The position numbers and the translations under genes are program-made. The notes under the pieces are model-generated. The model was given only the letters and a program-made list of their open reading frames with translations, did not search any database and was not told the origin of the DNA. Below are positions 1-6,752 of a stretch of 16,837 nt of DNA, in pieces (positions within the stretch are counted from its first letter, which is position 1; the number at the start of each line of letters is the position of its first letter). Source of the DNA: Hungatella sp. UBA7603 (GTDB taxonomy: Bacteria; Bacillota; Clostridia; Lachnospirales; Lachnospiraceae); assembly GCA_002478865.1 (NCBI GenBank), contig DLJZ01000010.1:1-16837 (forward strand), read 5' to 3'.

Positions 1-143
1 ACGGACTTTGAAACGGTCTCTCAATTTATAATTTAGACAAATTGTATTGTGAATTTTTTGGCTTCTGTTATTGGCTAACTGATGGTATTGGTTATAAAAA
101 AATTACATATTTAAGATATCTCTACTTCTCTTGAGTTTTATAT
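1..143. other. AT-rich flank downstream of the response regulator; no gene seen
   Basis: This short stretch follows the stop codon of the minus-strand response regulator. It is very AT-rich. On the minus strand, the first ATG after the regulator's stop is followed at once by a TAA, so a partner histidine kinase does not begin here. I see no clear hairpin with a T-tract, so transcription may continue past the window edge. Confidence 0.5.
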
Positions 144-854
144 TTATCTCTTCACCTCAAATTTATAACCGATCCCCCAAACAGTAGAAAGCGCCCACCC
201 AGAATGATCTTTGATCTTTTCCCGAAGACGTTTGATATGCACGTCCACAGTCCTGGTATCACCGATATATTCATATCCCCAAATATGATCAAGGAGCTGT
301 TCTCTTGTAAATACCTGATTAGGAGAAGAAGCCAAAAAGTACAATAGCTCCAATTCCTTAGGCGGCATCTCAATGGAGTGCCCCATATAGATGACCGAAT
401 AATTGGTAAGGTTTACAATCAAATCTGGGTATTCCACGTAATCTCCCTGTTGGTCCGTGTGAGCGGCAGAAGGAGAGGGCATGGTCTGGTAACGCCTTAG
501 GACTGCCTTCACCCGAGCCACCAGTTCCTTTGAATCAAATGGTTTAATCATATAGTCATCGGCTCCAAGTTCAAGACCTAAGACCTTATCAAAGACCTCG
601 CCCTTGGCAGAGAGCATGATAATGGGAATCGGGGACTGGGAACGGATCTTTTGGCAGACTTGATAACCGTCCATACCTGGGAGCATTAAGTCTAAGAGCA
701 CAAGGTTTGGCTTAAATTCTGGGAAAACCCGGAGTGCTTCTTCCCCATCCCCTACAATTTCCGTATCATAGCATTCTTTAATTAAATATAAGGAGATCAA
801 TTCCGCAATGTTGCTGTCATCGTCTACAATCAATATCCGTTGTTTCTCTGCCAT
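144..854 (-). CDS. OmpR/PhoB-family response regulator, no partner kinase in window
   Basis: This is a two-component DNA-binding regulator acting in the cytoplasm. An N-terminal receiver domain (about residues 5-118) has the acidic pocket in ILIVDDD, a phospho-acceptor Asp55 in LVLLDLMLPGMDG, and the conserved Lys104 in the motif ADDYMIKPF. A C-terminal winged helix (about 145-234) carries the typical run LLDHIWGYEY followed by TRTVDVHIKRLREKI. An upstream in-frame ATG at 866 would add four residues, but the GGAG at 861-864 lies six bases before the ATG at 854, so 854 is preferred (236 residues). It starts 20 bases after the mutS2 stop, so the two are almost certainly co-transcribed. The winged helix resembles PhoP/ResD/WalR-type regulators, but the target genes cannot be read from sequence. 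No kinase gene follows in the 143 bases left. Confidence 0.93.
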   Translation of the reverse strand: MAEKQRILIVDDDSNIAELISLYLIKECYDTEIVGDGEEALRVFPEFKPNLVLLDLMLPGMDGYQVCQKIRSQSPIPIIMLSAKGEVFDKVLGLELGADDYMIKPFDSKELVARVKAVLRRYQTMPSPSAAHTDQQGDYVEYPDLIVNLTNYSVIYMGHSIEMPPKELELLYFLASSPNQVFTREQLLDHIWGYEYIGDTRTVDVHIKRLREKIKDHSGWALSTVWGIGYKFEVKR

Positions 855-874
855 AATGGACTCCATTTCTAATG

Positions 875-3274
875 TTATTTGAATGAAACAATGGTTACTC
901 CGGAATCTCCTTCCCCAAAGGCACCGAGCCGAAATTCCTTTACATACTTTAATCTTTTCAGATGCTTATGCACTGCATTTTTAAGTGCACCGGTTCCTCG
1001 ACCATGAACCACTCTTACTTGAGGCAGATGAGCCAGGTAAGCATCGTCTAGATACTTGTCAAGTTGTGGAATGGCTTCATCTGTAGTCATGCCGATCAAA
1101 TTGACTTCTGGTGAAATGGATAAGGATTTGGACATACGAGTCGTGCTGCTTCCACTGCCGCCGCCCACCTTTTTGGAACTGCCGCCTGCATTTGATACAG
1201 AGACAGAGTCTTCCTGTAAAAGCTCAAGATCCGATAGATTCACAAGAGATCTTAAAATACCCATCTGAACATAAAGATCGCCCTTTGCATTGGGAAGGGA
1301 ATTAACGGTACCGTTTAAATTCATACTAAGGACCTTAACGCCATCTCCAAGCTTTAGTTTTTTCGGATCGATTTCCTTACTGGAACGGGTTTTCTCCTTT
1401 TTCAAGGAAAGAGAAGCGTCCACATCCTGAAGCTTGCCCCTTAACCGGCTGCGTTCTGCCTCCAGCTCCTTGCTGATTCCAGAGTCACTAAATAGCTTGT
1501 TGATTTGGCGAATGGTCTGATCTGCAGTATCCTTGGCATCCCTTAAGATTCTCTGGGCTTCTTCCTTGGCATCCTGGATCATCTTATCCCGTCGTTCATC
1601 TAGCCGCTCTTCCTTCTGGGTAATTCGGTTCTTTAACTGTTCTACCTCTCGTTTATAGGATTCTATCTGAACCCGTTCCTTCTCAATTGTTGTACGGTTC
1701 TCCTCCAGATGCGTGAGAAGATCTTCAAAGGTTTCATCCTTGGCTTCCAAATTAGTCTTTGCATCTTCAATAATATAATCAGGAAGTCCTAGCTTCTTAG
1801 AAATAGCAAACGCGTTACTCTTTCCCGGTATACCAATTAGGAGGCGGTAGGTAGGTCTTAAGGTTTCCACATTAAATTCACAGCATGCGTTCTCCACTCC
1901 AGGGGTAGTGAGAGCAAATACCTTAAGCTCACTGTAATGAGTGGTAGCCATGGTACGGCATTTCATGTTGTGGAGGAAGGACAAAATAGAGATTGCAAGA
2001 GCAGCGCCTTCCGTCGGATCTGTTCCCGCACCTAGCTCATCAAACAGACAAAGAGAACGACTGTCTGCCTGTGAAAGAATGTTTACAATGTTCGTCATAT
2101 GGGCGGAAAATGTACTAAGACTTTGTTCAATACTCTGCTCGTCACCAATGTCAGCAAACACTTCATCAAATACAGCCAGTTCCGAACCATCAAAAGCTGG
2201 AATGTGAAGACCAGATTGTCCCATAAGAGTGAATAACCCTACCGTCTTAATAGAAACAGTCTTACCTCCCGTATTAGGACCCGTTACGATTAGAAGATCA
2301 AAATCACGTCCCAGATGAACACTGATGGGAACTACCTTTTCTGGATCAAGAAGTGGATGACGTCCGTCCTTAATATTGATGATGCCCTTCGTATTAAATG
2401 CAGGTTCACTTCCTTTATAATGCTTTGAAAGAGCTGACTTTGCAAATATAAAATCCAGATTTGCAAGTGTTACATAATTAGTCTCAAGCTCTTCCAGGTA
2501 AGGTATCAACTGATTGCTTAAATCAGCGAGAATCATCTCTATTTCTTTCTGTTCCTGAATCTCCAGGGTTCTTAGCTCATTGTTTAGCTTTACGATGGCC
2601 ATAGGTTCAATAAACAGGGTGGAACCAGTGGAAGACTGGTCATGTACCATACCAGAAACCTGGGATTTGTGCTCTGACTTTACAGGAAGGCAGTAGCGTC
2701 CGTCTCTCATGGTAATAACTGCGTCCTGAAGATAGGAACGGTTGGAATTTAAAATAGAGTTTAGCTGTGTGTGGATTTTATCATTAATAGAACGCATGAG
2801 CCGTCTTACCTGGCGTAATCCTGGACTTGCGTCATCGCTTATTTCCTCTTCTGATATGATGCAGCGCTTAATCTCTGTATTGACCGGAGTAAGTGGCTCT
2901 AAAACCCGAAAGAATTCCTCCAGGGAATCCTCAGAAAGTTCTGAGTCCTCGTGACGGCCGTAAGACTTTGCGCGAGCGGATATGGTTAGAAGAGAGCTGA
3001 TGGCAAGAATCTCTAAGATGCCAAGGGAGCTTCCTACATCAAGACGTTTGAGGGAAGGACGGATATCCTTTACTCCATTAAAAGAGATACCGCCTTTTTG
3101 ACGAACTCTTGTAGCGGCATCTGTAGTTTCTGTCTGAGACTGTACGATTTCTTTGTAATCGGTAGAAGGTACCAGACGTTTGCACAGTTCTTTTCCTGCG
3201 TCAGAGGTGGCATATTCTGTAAGCGTTCCAATGATTTTATGGTATTCTAACGTTTTTAATGCTTTCTGATTCAT
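875..3274 (-). CDS. mutS2: MutS2 family ATPase with C-terminal Smr domain
   Basis: MutS2 is a cytoplasmic DNA/ribosome-associated ATPase. In Firmicutes it has been linked to recombination control and to splitting collided ribosomes, and it is not a mismatch-repair MutS. The protein has 799 residues, normal for the family. It shows a MutS core with Walker A GPNTGGKT at about 332-339 and Walker B LCLFDELGAGTDP at about 408-420. A long charged coiled coil spans about 510-625, followed by a small beta-rich KOW-like segment (about 638-686), a Gly/Ser linker (about 695-715) and an Smr domain (about 723-799) with HGRGTGAL. The usual LDLR motif that opens Smr reads VNLIG here. The ATG at 3274 is preceded by AAAGG and by a promoter at 3330-3359. 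The response regulator gene follows 20 bases after the stop. Confidence 0.97.
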   Translation of the reverse strand: MNQKALKTLEYHKIIGTLTEYATSDAGKELCKRLVPSTDYKEIVQSQTETTDAATRVRQKGGISFNGVKDIRPSLKRLDVGSSLGILEILAISSLLTISARAKSYGRHEDSELSEDSLEEFFRVLEPLTPVNTEIKRCIISEEEISDDASPGLRQVRRLMRSINDKIHTQLNSILNSNRSYLQDAVITMRDGRYCLPVKSEHKSQVSGMVHDQSSTGSTLFIEPMAIVKLNNELRTLEIQEQKEIEMILADLSNQLIPYLEELETNYVTLANLDFIFAKSALSKHYKGSEPAFNTKGIINIKDGRHPLLDPEKVVPISVHLGRDFDLLIVTGPNTGGKTVSIKTVGLFTLMGQSGLHIPAFDGSELAVFDEVFADIGDEQSIEQSLSTFSAHMTNIVNILSQADSRSLCLFDELGAGTDPTEGAALAISILSFLHNMKCRTMATTHYSELKVFALTTPGVENACCEFNVETLRPTYRLLIGIPGKSNAFAISKKLGLPDYIIEDAKTNLEAKDETFEDLLTHLEENRTTIEKERVQIESYKREVEQLKNRITQKEERLDERRDKMIQDAKEEAQRILRDAKDTADQTIRQINKLFSDSGISKELEAERSRLRGKLQDVDASLSLKKEKTRSSKEIDPKKLKLGDGVKVLSMNLNGTVNSLPNAKGDLYVQMGILRSLVNLSDLELLQEDSVSVSNAGGSSKKVGGGSGSSTTRMSKSLSISPEVNLIGMTTDEAIPQLDKYLDDAYLAHLPQVRVVHGRGTGALKNAVHKHLKRLKYVKEFRLGAFGEGDSGVTIVSFK

Positions 3275-3329
3275 ATATTTACCTTTTATGATTTTCTTTC
3301 TTTCCGGATGTTGAATTTGTATCGATTAT

Positions 3330-3359
3330 AGTATAGCATACGTGAGATAAAAACTGCAA
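3330..3359 (-). promoter_or_regulatory. Predicted sigma-A promoter for mutS2 and the response regulator
   Basis: Read on the minus strand, TTGCAG (3354-3359) and TATACT (3330-3335) are separated by 18 bases and lie about 55 bases above the mutS2 start codon. An overlapping TATAAT just downstream could serve as an alternative -10. It is arranged back to back with the promoter for the plus-strand HtrA-like gene. Confidence 0.6.
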
Positions 3360-3418
3360 TCCTCAGGATGTTTTTCATGGCCTTAAAGCCCCTGTTTTTC
3401 TGGTTTCACAGGTTTTTC

Positions 3419-3447
3419 TTGCATTAAGACAGGAAGAACCTTATAAT
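3419..3447 (+). promoter_or_regulatory. Predicted sigma-A promoter for the HtrA-like gene
   Basis: TTGCAT (3419-3424) and a perfect TATAAT (3442-3447) are separated by 17 bases. The start codon at 3480 follows at a normal distance, with AAAGGAGGG at 3466-3474 as ribosome-binding site. This is one of the best promoter matches in the window. Confidence 0.75.
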
Positions 3448-3479
3448 AGTAGTTAGGTCTTCTGCAAAGGAGGGTATTT

Positions 3480-4790
3480 ATGCCGGATCATAACGGGCCA
3501 GATGATAGAAAGACGGAGCCCCGTCGGTTTATTAACGAAAAAATAGTGAAGCAGCCTATGTCAAAGGAAGATATACTAAAAAGGTCTTTAGGGCTTTTGG
3601 CGACTGCAGTTATTTTCGGATTTGTTGCGGCGGTTACATTTGTCATATCAAGACCAGTTGCTGAGCGATGGTTCTTAAGAGAAGCCACCACAGAAGCTAC
3701 TCCGGTGACCATCCCAAAGGATGACCCAGAGGCAGTCTCTAATGAGGCGGAGGTAGTCTCTTCCGAGGCTCAGACAGAGCCAATCGAGGAAATTTTAAAA
3801 TCTGCCATGGAGAAATATCCGTTCTCTATGAGTGATTTAAATGTGCTTTATGGAAATATGAAAACAGTGGTTCAAAATGCGGACAAAGGTATTGTTACGG
3901 TCCATTCTGTTAAAACTCAGAAGGACTGGTTTAATAATCCTGTGGAAAATTCGGGTTTATATGCAGGGGTGATTACAGCCACTGCCAATCAGGAGCTTTT
4001 GATACTCACTCCGGAAAAAGCGGTTGAGGATGCAGATGCCATTCGTGTGGCTTTTACAGATGGTACCGAGGTACAGGGAACCATTAAGCAAACCGATAAG
4101 CTTTCTGGCATGGCAATCGTAAGTGTATCTACGGAAGGTCTTGGTAGAGCACTCTTAGAGGAAGTAAAAGCAATAGAGCTTGGAAACTCCTATTCGGTAA
4201 AGCAGGGAGATTTGGTGATTGCCATTGGTGGTCCCGCGGGCATGGTCCATTCCTCCGGGTACGGATTTATTTCCTATATTACGAAGAATGTACAAGTGAC
4301 AGACGGCATGACCCGTATTCTTTATTCCGATGTGAAAGGGAATGCAGCAACCGGTACCTTTCTTATGAATACTTCCGGTCAGATCATTGGCTGGATAACA
4401 GAAGAATATAAGAATGATGGTAATAAGGACATGACCACAGCTATGGCCATATCCGATTACAAAAACATATTAGAAAAGATGAGCAACGGAGTTGCCTATC
4501 CATATTTTGGAATGAAAGGCCAGGAGGTCAGTGCAGCCATGAATAGCAGCGGCATGCCACTTGGCGTTTATGTAGTAGAAGTGAATACAGACAGTCCGGC
4601 TTACAACGCAGGAATTCAGAGTGGCGACATAATCACCTCCATGGGAGGAAAGACCATTGTTACCATGAAAGATTTTCAGATCTTACTGGAAAAGTCCAGT
4701 ACGGGACAGGTTATACCTGTAACGGTTTCCCGAAGCGGAAGGGAAGAATTTAAAAAGATACAATTTCAGGTAACCATCGGAGCCAGGTGA
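3480..4790 (+). CDS. Membrane-anchored HtrA/DegP-like protein with PDZ domain, protease triad lost
   Basis: A short basic cytoplasmic tail is followed by one membrane segment (about residues 36-57), an acidic Thr/Glu-rich linker (about 68-105), a trypsin-like S1C fold (about 125-330) and a C-terminal PDZ domain (about 340-432, with GVYVVEV and SPAYNAGIQSGDII). The order matches HtrA/DegP envelope quality-control proteases, but none of the catalytic residues is present. Where HtrA has TNNHV the protein reads TPEKA, with Lys180 at the His position. The DLAV motif reads GMAI, with Gly210 at the Asp position. GNSGGP reads GNAATG, with Ala289 at the nucleophile position. The flanking fold and PDZ look intact, so this is probably a non-proteolytic binding or scaffold protein outside the membrane rather than a decaying gene. 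ATG 3480 has a strong AAAGGAGGG. An exoribonuclease-like gene follows 47 bases downstream. Confidence 0.88.
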   Translation: MPDHNGPDDRKTEPRRFINEKIVKQPMSKEDILKRSLGLLATAVIFGFVAAVTFVISRPVAERWFLREATTEATPVTIPKDDPEAVSNEAEVVSSEAQTEPIEEILKSAMEKYPFSMSDLNVLYGNMKTVVQNADKGIVTVHSVKTQKDWFNNPVENSGLYAGVITATANQELLILTPEKAVEDADAIRVAFTDGTEVQGTIKQTDKLSGMAIVSVSTEGLGRALLEEVKAIELGNSYSVKQGDLVIAIGGPAGMVHSSGYGFISYITKNVQVTDGMTRILYSDVKGNAATGTFLMNTSGQIIGWITEEYKNDGNKDMTTAMAISDYKNILEKMSNGVAYPYFGMKGQEVSAAMNSSGMPLGVYVVEVNTDSPAYNAGIQSGDIITSMGGKTIVTMKDFQILLEKSSTGQVIPVTVSRSGREEFKKIQFQVTIGAR

Positions 4791-4810
4791 TCTTCCTGGC
4801 TCCCCTTATT
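4779..4810 (+). terminator. Hairpin overlapping the stop codon of the HtrA-like gene
   Basis: A perfect 9-bp stem (GGAGCCAGG 4779-4787, CCTGGCTCC 4795-4803) encloses a 7-base loop that contains the TGA stop. The following bases are only moderately T-rich (CCTTATT), so it may be a leaky terminator or an mRNA 3'-end stabiliser that reduces read-through into the HD-domain gene. Confidence 0.5.
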
Positions 4811-4837
4811 GCCTGAGTCATAATTTGGAGGAATTAG

Positions 4838-5782
4838 ATGAGATATATAGAATCATTTCGTGATGGGATGCACGTTTCAGATGTGTTTTTATGCAAGAAC
4901 AGACAGGTCTGTCTGACAAAGTCAGGTAAGGAGTATGGCAATTTGATCCTTCAGGACAAGACTGGCACCATAGATGCTAAGATATGGGATTTAGGTTCCC
5001 CAGGGATTGGAAACTTTGAATCTATGGACTATGTTTACATTGATGCGGATGTTACTGTATTTCAAAACTCCAATCAGCTAAATATCAAGCGGGCCCGCAA
5101 AGCAGATGAAGGTGAATACATGCCTGGAGATTATCTGCCTGTATCCTCTAAGGACATTGGACTTATGTATGAAGAGCTCCTTGGCTTTATCAAGTCTTTA
5201 AAGAATCCATACTTAAAGAAGCTTTTGGAAAGTTTTTTTGTAGAGGACACTGCATTTGCTAAGGCATTTCAGTTCCATTCAGCCGCAAAAAGTGTTCATC
5301 ATGGATTTGTAGGTGGACTTTTAGAGCATACATTAAGCGTAGTGAAGTTATGTGATTACTATGCAGGGTATTATCCATTAATTAACCGTGATCTGCTTCT
5401 TACTGCAGCTATGTTTCATGATATGGGTAAGACCAAGGAACTTTCCTCATTTCCGGAAAATGATTATACGGACGATGGACAACTTCTCGGCCACATCATT
5501 ATTGGAACCGAGATGATTGGCGAAAGAATCAGAACCATACCAGGATTTCCTGATAAGCTCACATCAGAGCTTAAGCACTGTATTTTAGCGCATCATGGGG
5601 AACTGGAATATGGATCTCCCAAAAAGCCAGCAATTATAGAGGCATTGGCTCTTAATTTTGCAGATAATACAGACGCAAAGCTGGAAACCATGATTGAAGT
5701 ATTAAAAAGTGCAGGAGATAACAACGGTTGGCTTGGATACAATCGTCTCATGGAAACGAATATAAGAAAGACGACAGAATAA
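4838..5782 (+). CDS. yhaM: YhaM-like 3'-5' exoribonuclease (OB-fold plus HD domain)
   Basis: This cytoplasmic RNA-turnover enzyme has 314 residues, the same size class as Bacillus YhaM/CBF1. An N-terminal OB-fold nucleic-acid-binding domain occupies about residues 10-90 (the stretch NLILQDKTGTIDAKIWD is typical). A metal-dependent HD phosphohydrolase domain spans about 150-290. Its metal ligands are visible as His164 in LEHT, His194-Asp195 in AAMFHDMGK, His252-His253 in ILAHHG and Asp276 in NFADNTDAK. The family degrades single-stranded RNA from the 3' end with Mn2+, and that activity is inferred here. The ATG at 4838 has GGAGG seven bases upstream. The gene lies behind the HtrA-like gene, probably partly co-transcribed through the stop-codon hairpin, and ends before a strong terminator. 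Confidence 0.88.
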   Translation: MRYIESFRDGMHVSDVFLCKNRQVCLTKSGKEYGNLILQDKTGTIDAKIWDLGSPGIGNFESMDYVYIDADVTVFQNSNQLNIKRARKADEGEYMPGDYLPVSSKDIGLMYEELLGFIKSLKNPYLKKLLESFFVEDTAFAKAFQFHSAAKSVHHGFVGGLLEHTLSVVKLCDYYAGYYPLINRDLLLTAAMFHDMGKTKELSSFPENDYTDDGQLLGHIIIGTEMIGERIRTIPGFPDKLTSELKHCILAHHGELEYGSPKKPAIIEALALNFADNTDAKLETMIEVLKSAGDNNGWLGYNRLMETNIRKTTE

Positions 5783-5811
5783 GCACTTGGTATTAGATAC
5801 TGGTGTTTGAA

Positions 5812-5847
5812 AGACAGAGGGTTGAAATTATTTCATCCTCTGTTTTT
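5812..5847 (+). terminator. Rho-independent terminator after the YhaM-like gene
   Basis: ACAGAGG (5814-5820) pairs with CCTCTGT (5837-5843). Inside, TGAAA and TTTCA can pair further around a short loop, and a run of five T closes the structure. It separates the exoribonuclease gene from the two-component system. The 190 bases that follow are AT-rich and must hold the promoter of the next gene, but no candidate there matches well enough to call. Confidence 0.75.
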
Positions 5848-6038
5848 GCATTCAAAATATATTTTTTAGAATTTCTTTCGGTTTCTCTGTCAATCATTTT
5901 AAGATTGGTTCTTTATCCTAATAATATTAGTATAGCGAACTTGTCTGTGAAAGGAAAAACAGATAGAAATAAAAAAATTAGCAATAGAGAGCAGCCAAAT
6001 TATATAAATCATAAAACAGGTCATGGAGGAGAGGTAGC

Positions 6039-6752
6039 ATGGACGCAAATCACATTTTACTTGTGGAAGATGATAAAGAGATCCGAGAAGGAGTGGAAAT
6101 ATATTTAAGAAGCCAGGGATATGAGGTGTTTCAGGCAGCAGATGGACTAGAAGGGCTAAAAATCCTTGATAAAGAAGAGATCCATTTGGCAATCGTAGAT
6201 GTAATGATGCCCAGAATGGACGGAATCACAATGACCGTAAAGCTACGAGAGAAATACGATTTCCCAGTCATTATTCTATCGGCGAAATCCGAAGAAGTGG
6301 ATAAGATCATGGGACTTAATATCGGTGCAGATGATTATGTTTCCAAACCGTTTACTCCTATGGAGTTATTGGCCAGAGTTAATTCCCAGTTAAGACGTTA
6401 TAATAAATACAGGGATATGCTGGAGGCAAAGGAAGAGAAAGAGCGGAGTAATGTCTATAACATTGGTGGCCTGGAACTTAACGAGGATACAGTAGAGGTA
6501 TTTGTAGACGAAAAAGCGGTGAGGCTGACTCCCATCGAATTTAAAATACTGGCACTTCTAATGAAAAATCCAGGAAGAGTATTTTCCGCTGAGGAAATCT
6601 ATGAAAGAGTTTGGAATGAACGTGCCATCAACACAGATACTATCATGGTTCATGTCAGGAAAATTCGGGAAAAGATTGAGTTGGATCCAAAGGAACCAAA
6701 ATATCTAAAGGTGGTGTGGGGAGTTGGATACAAAATTGAAAAACAGGCATAA
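6039..6752 (+). CDS. OmpR/VanR-type response regulator, partner of the following kinase
   Basis: This cytoplasmic DNA-binding response regulator has 237 residues. The receiver domain (about 4-118) has the acidic pocket Glu10-Asp11-Asp12, phospho-acceptor Asp54 in LAIVDVMMPRMDG, Ser81 in IILSAKS and Lys103 in ADDYVSKPF. After a charged linker (about 125-137), a winged helix (about 140-235) contains LTPIEFKILALL and the recognition-helix region TDTIMVHVRKIREKI. The ATG at 6039 follows GGAGGAG. Its 3' end overlaps the start of the sensor kinase, which shows a co-translated pair. It resembles VanR-type regulators, but the regulon and signal are unknown. No Pho-box-like repeats are visible upstream of this gene. 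Confidence 0.94.
   Translation: MDANHILLVEDDKEIREGVEIYLRSQGYEVFQAADGLEGLKILDKEEIHLAIVDVMMPRMDGITMTVKLREKYDFPVIILSAKSEEVDKIMGLNIGADDYVSKPFTPMELLARVNSQLRRYNKYRDMLEAKEEKERSNVYNIGGLELNEDTVEVFVDEKAVRLTPIEFKILALLMKNPGRVFSAEEIYERVWNERAINTDTIMVHVRKIREKIELDPKEPKYLKVVWGVGYKIEKQA

Noticed and set aside
3391..3417. Small CCTGT/ACAGG hairpin followed by T-rich bases between the divergent mutS2 and HtrA-like promoters
   Set aside because: It has only five base pairs and a long loop, and no plus-strand transcript is expected to reach it. It is probably chance.
5803..6108. 101-codon frame across the terminator and the start of the second regulator gene
   Set aside because: It begins in the terminator stem, runs through AT-rich leader and ends out of frame inside the regulator. 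It is not credible as a gene.
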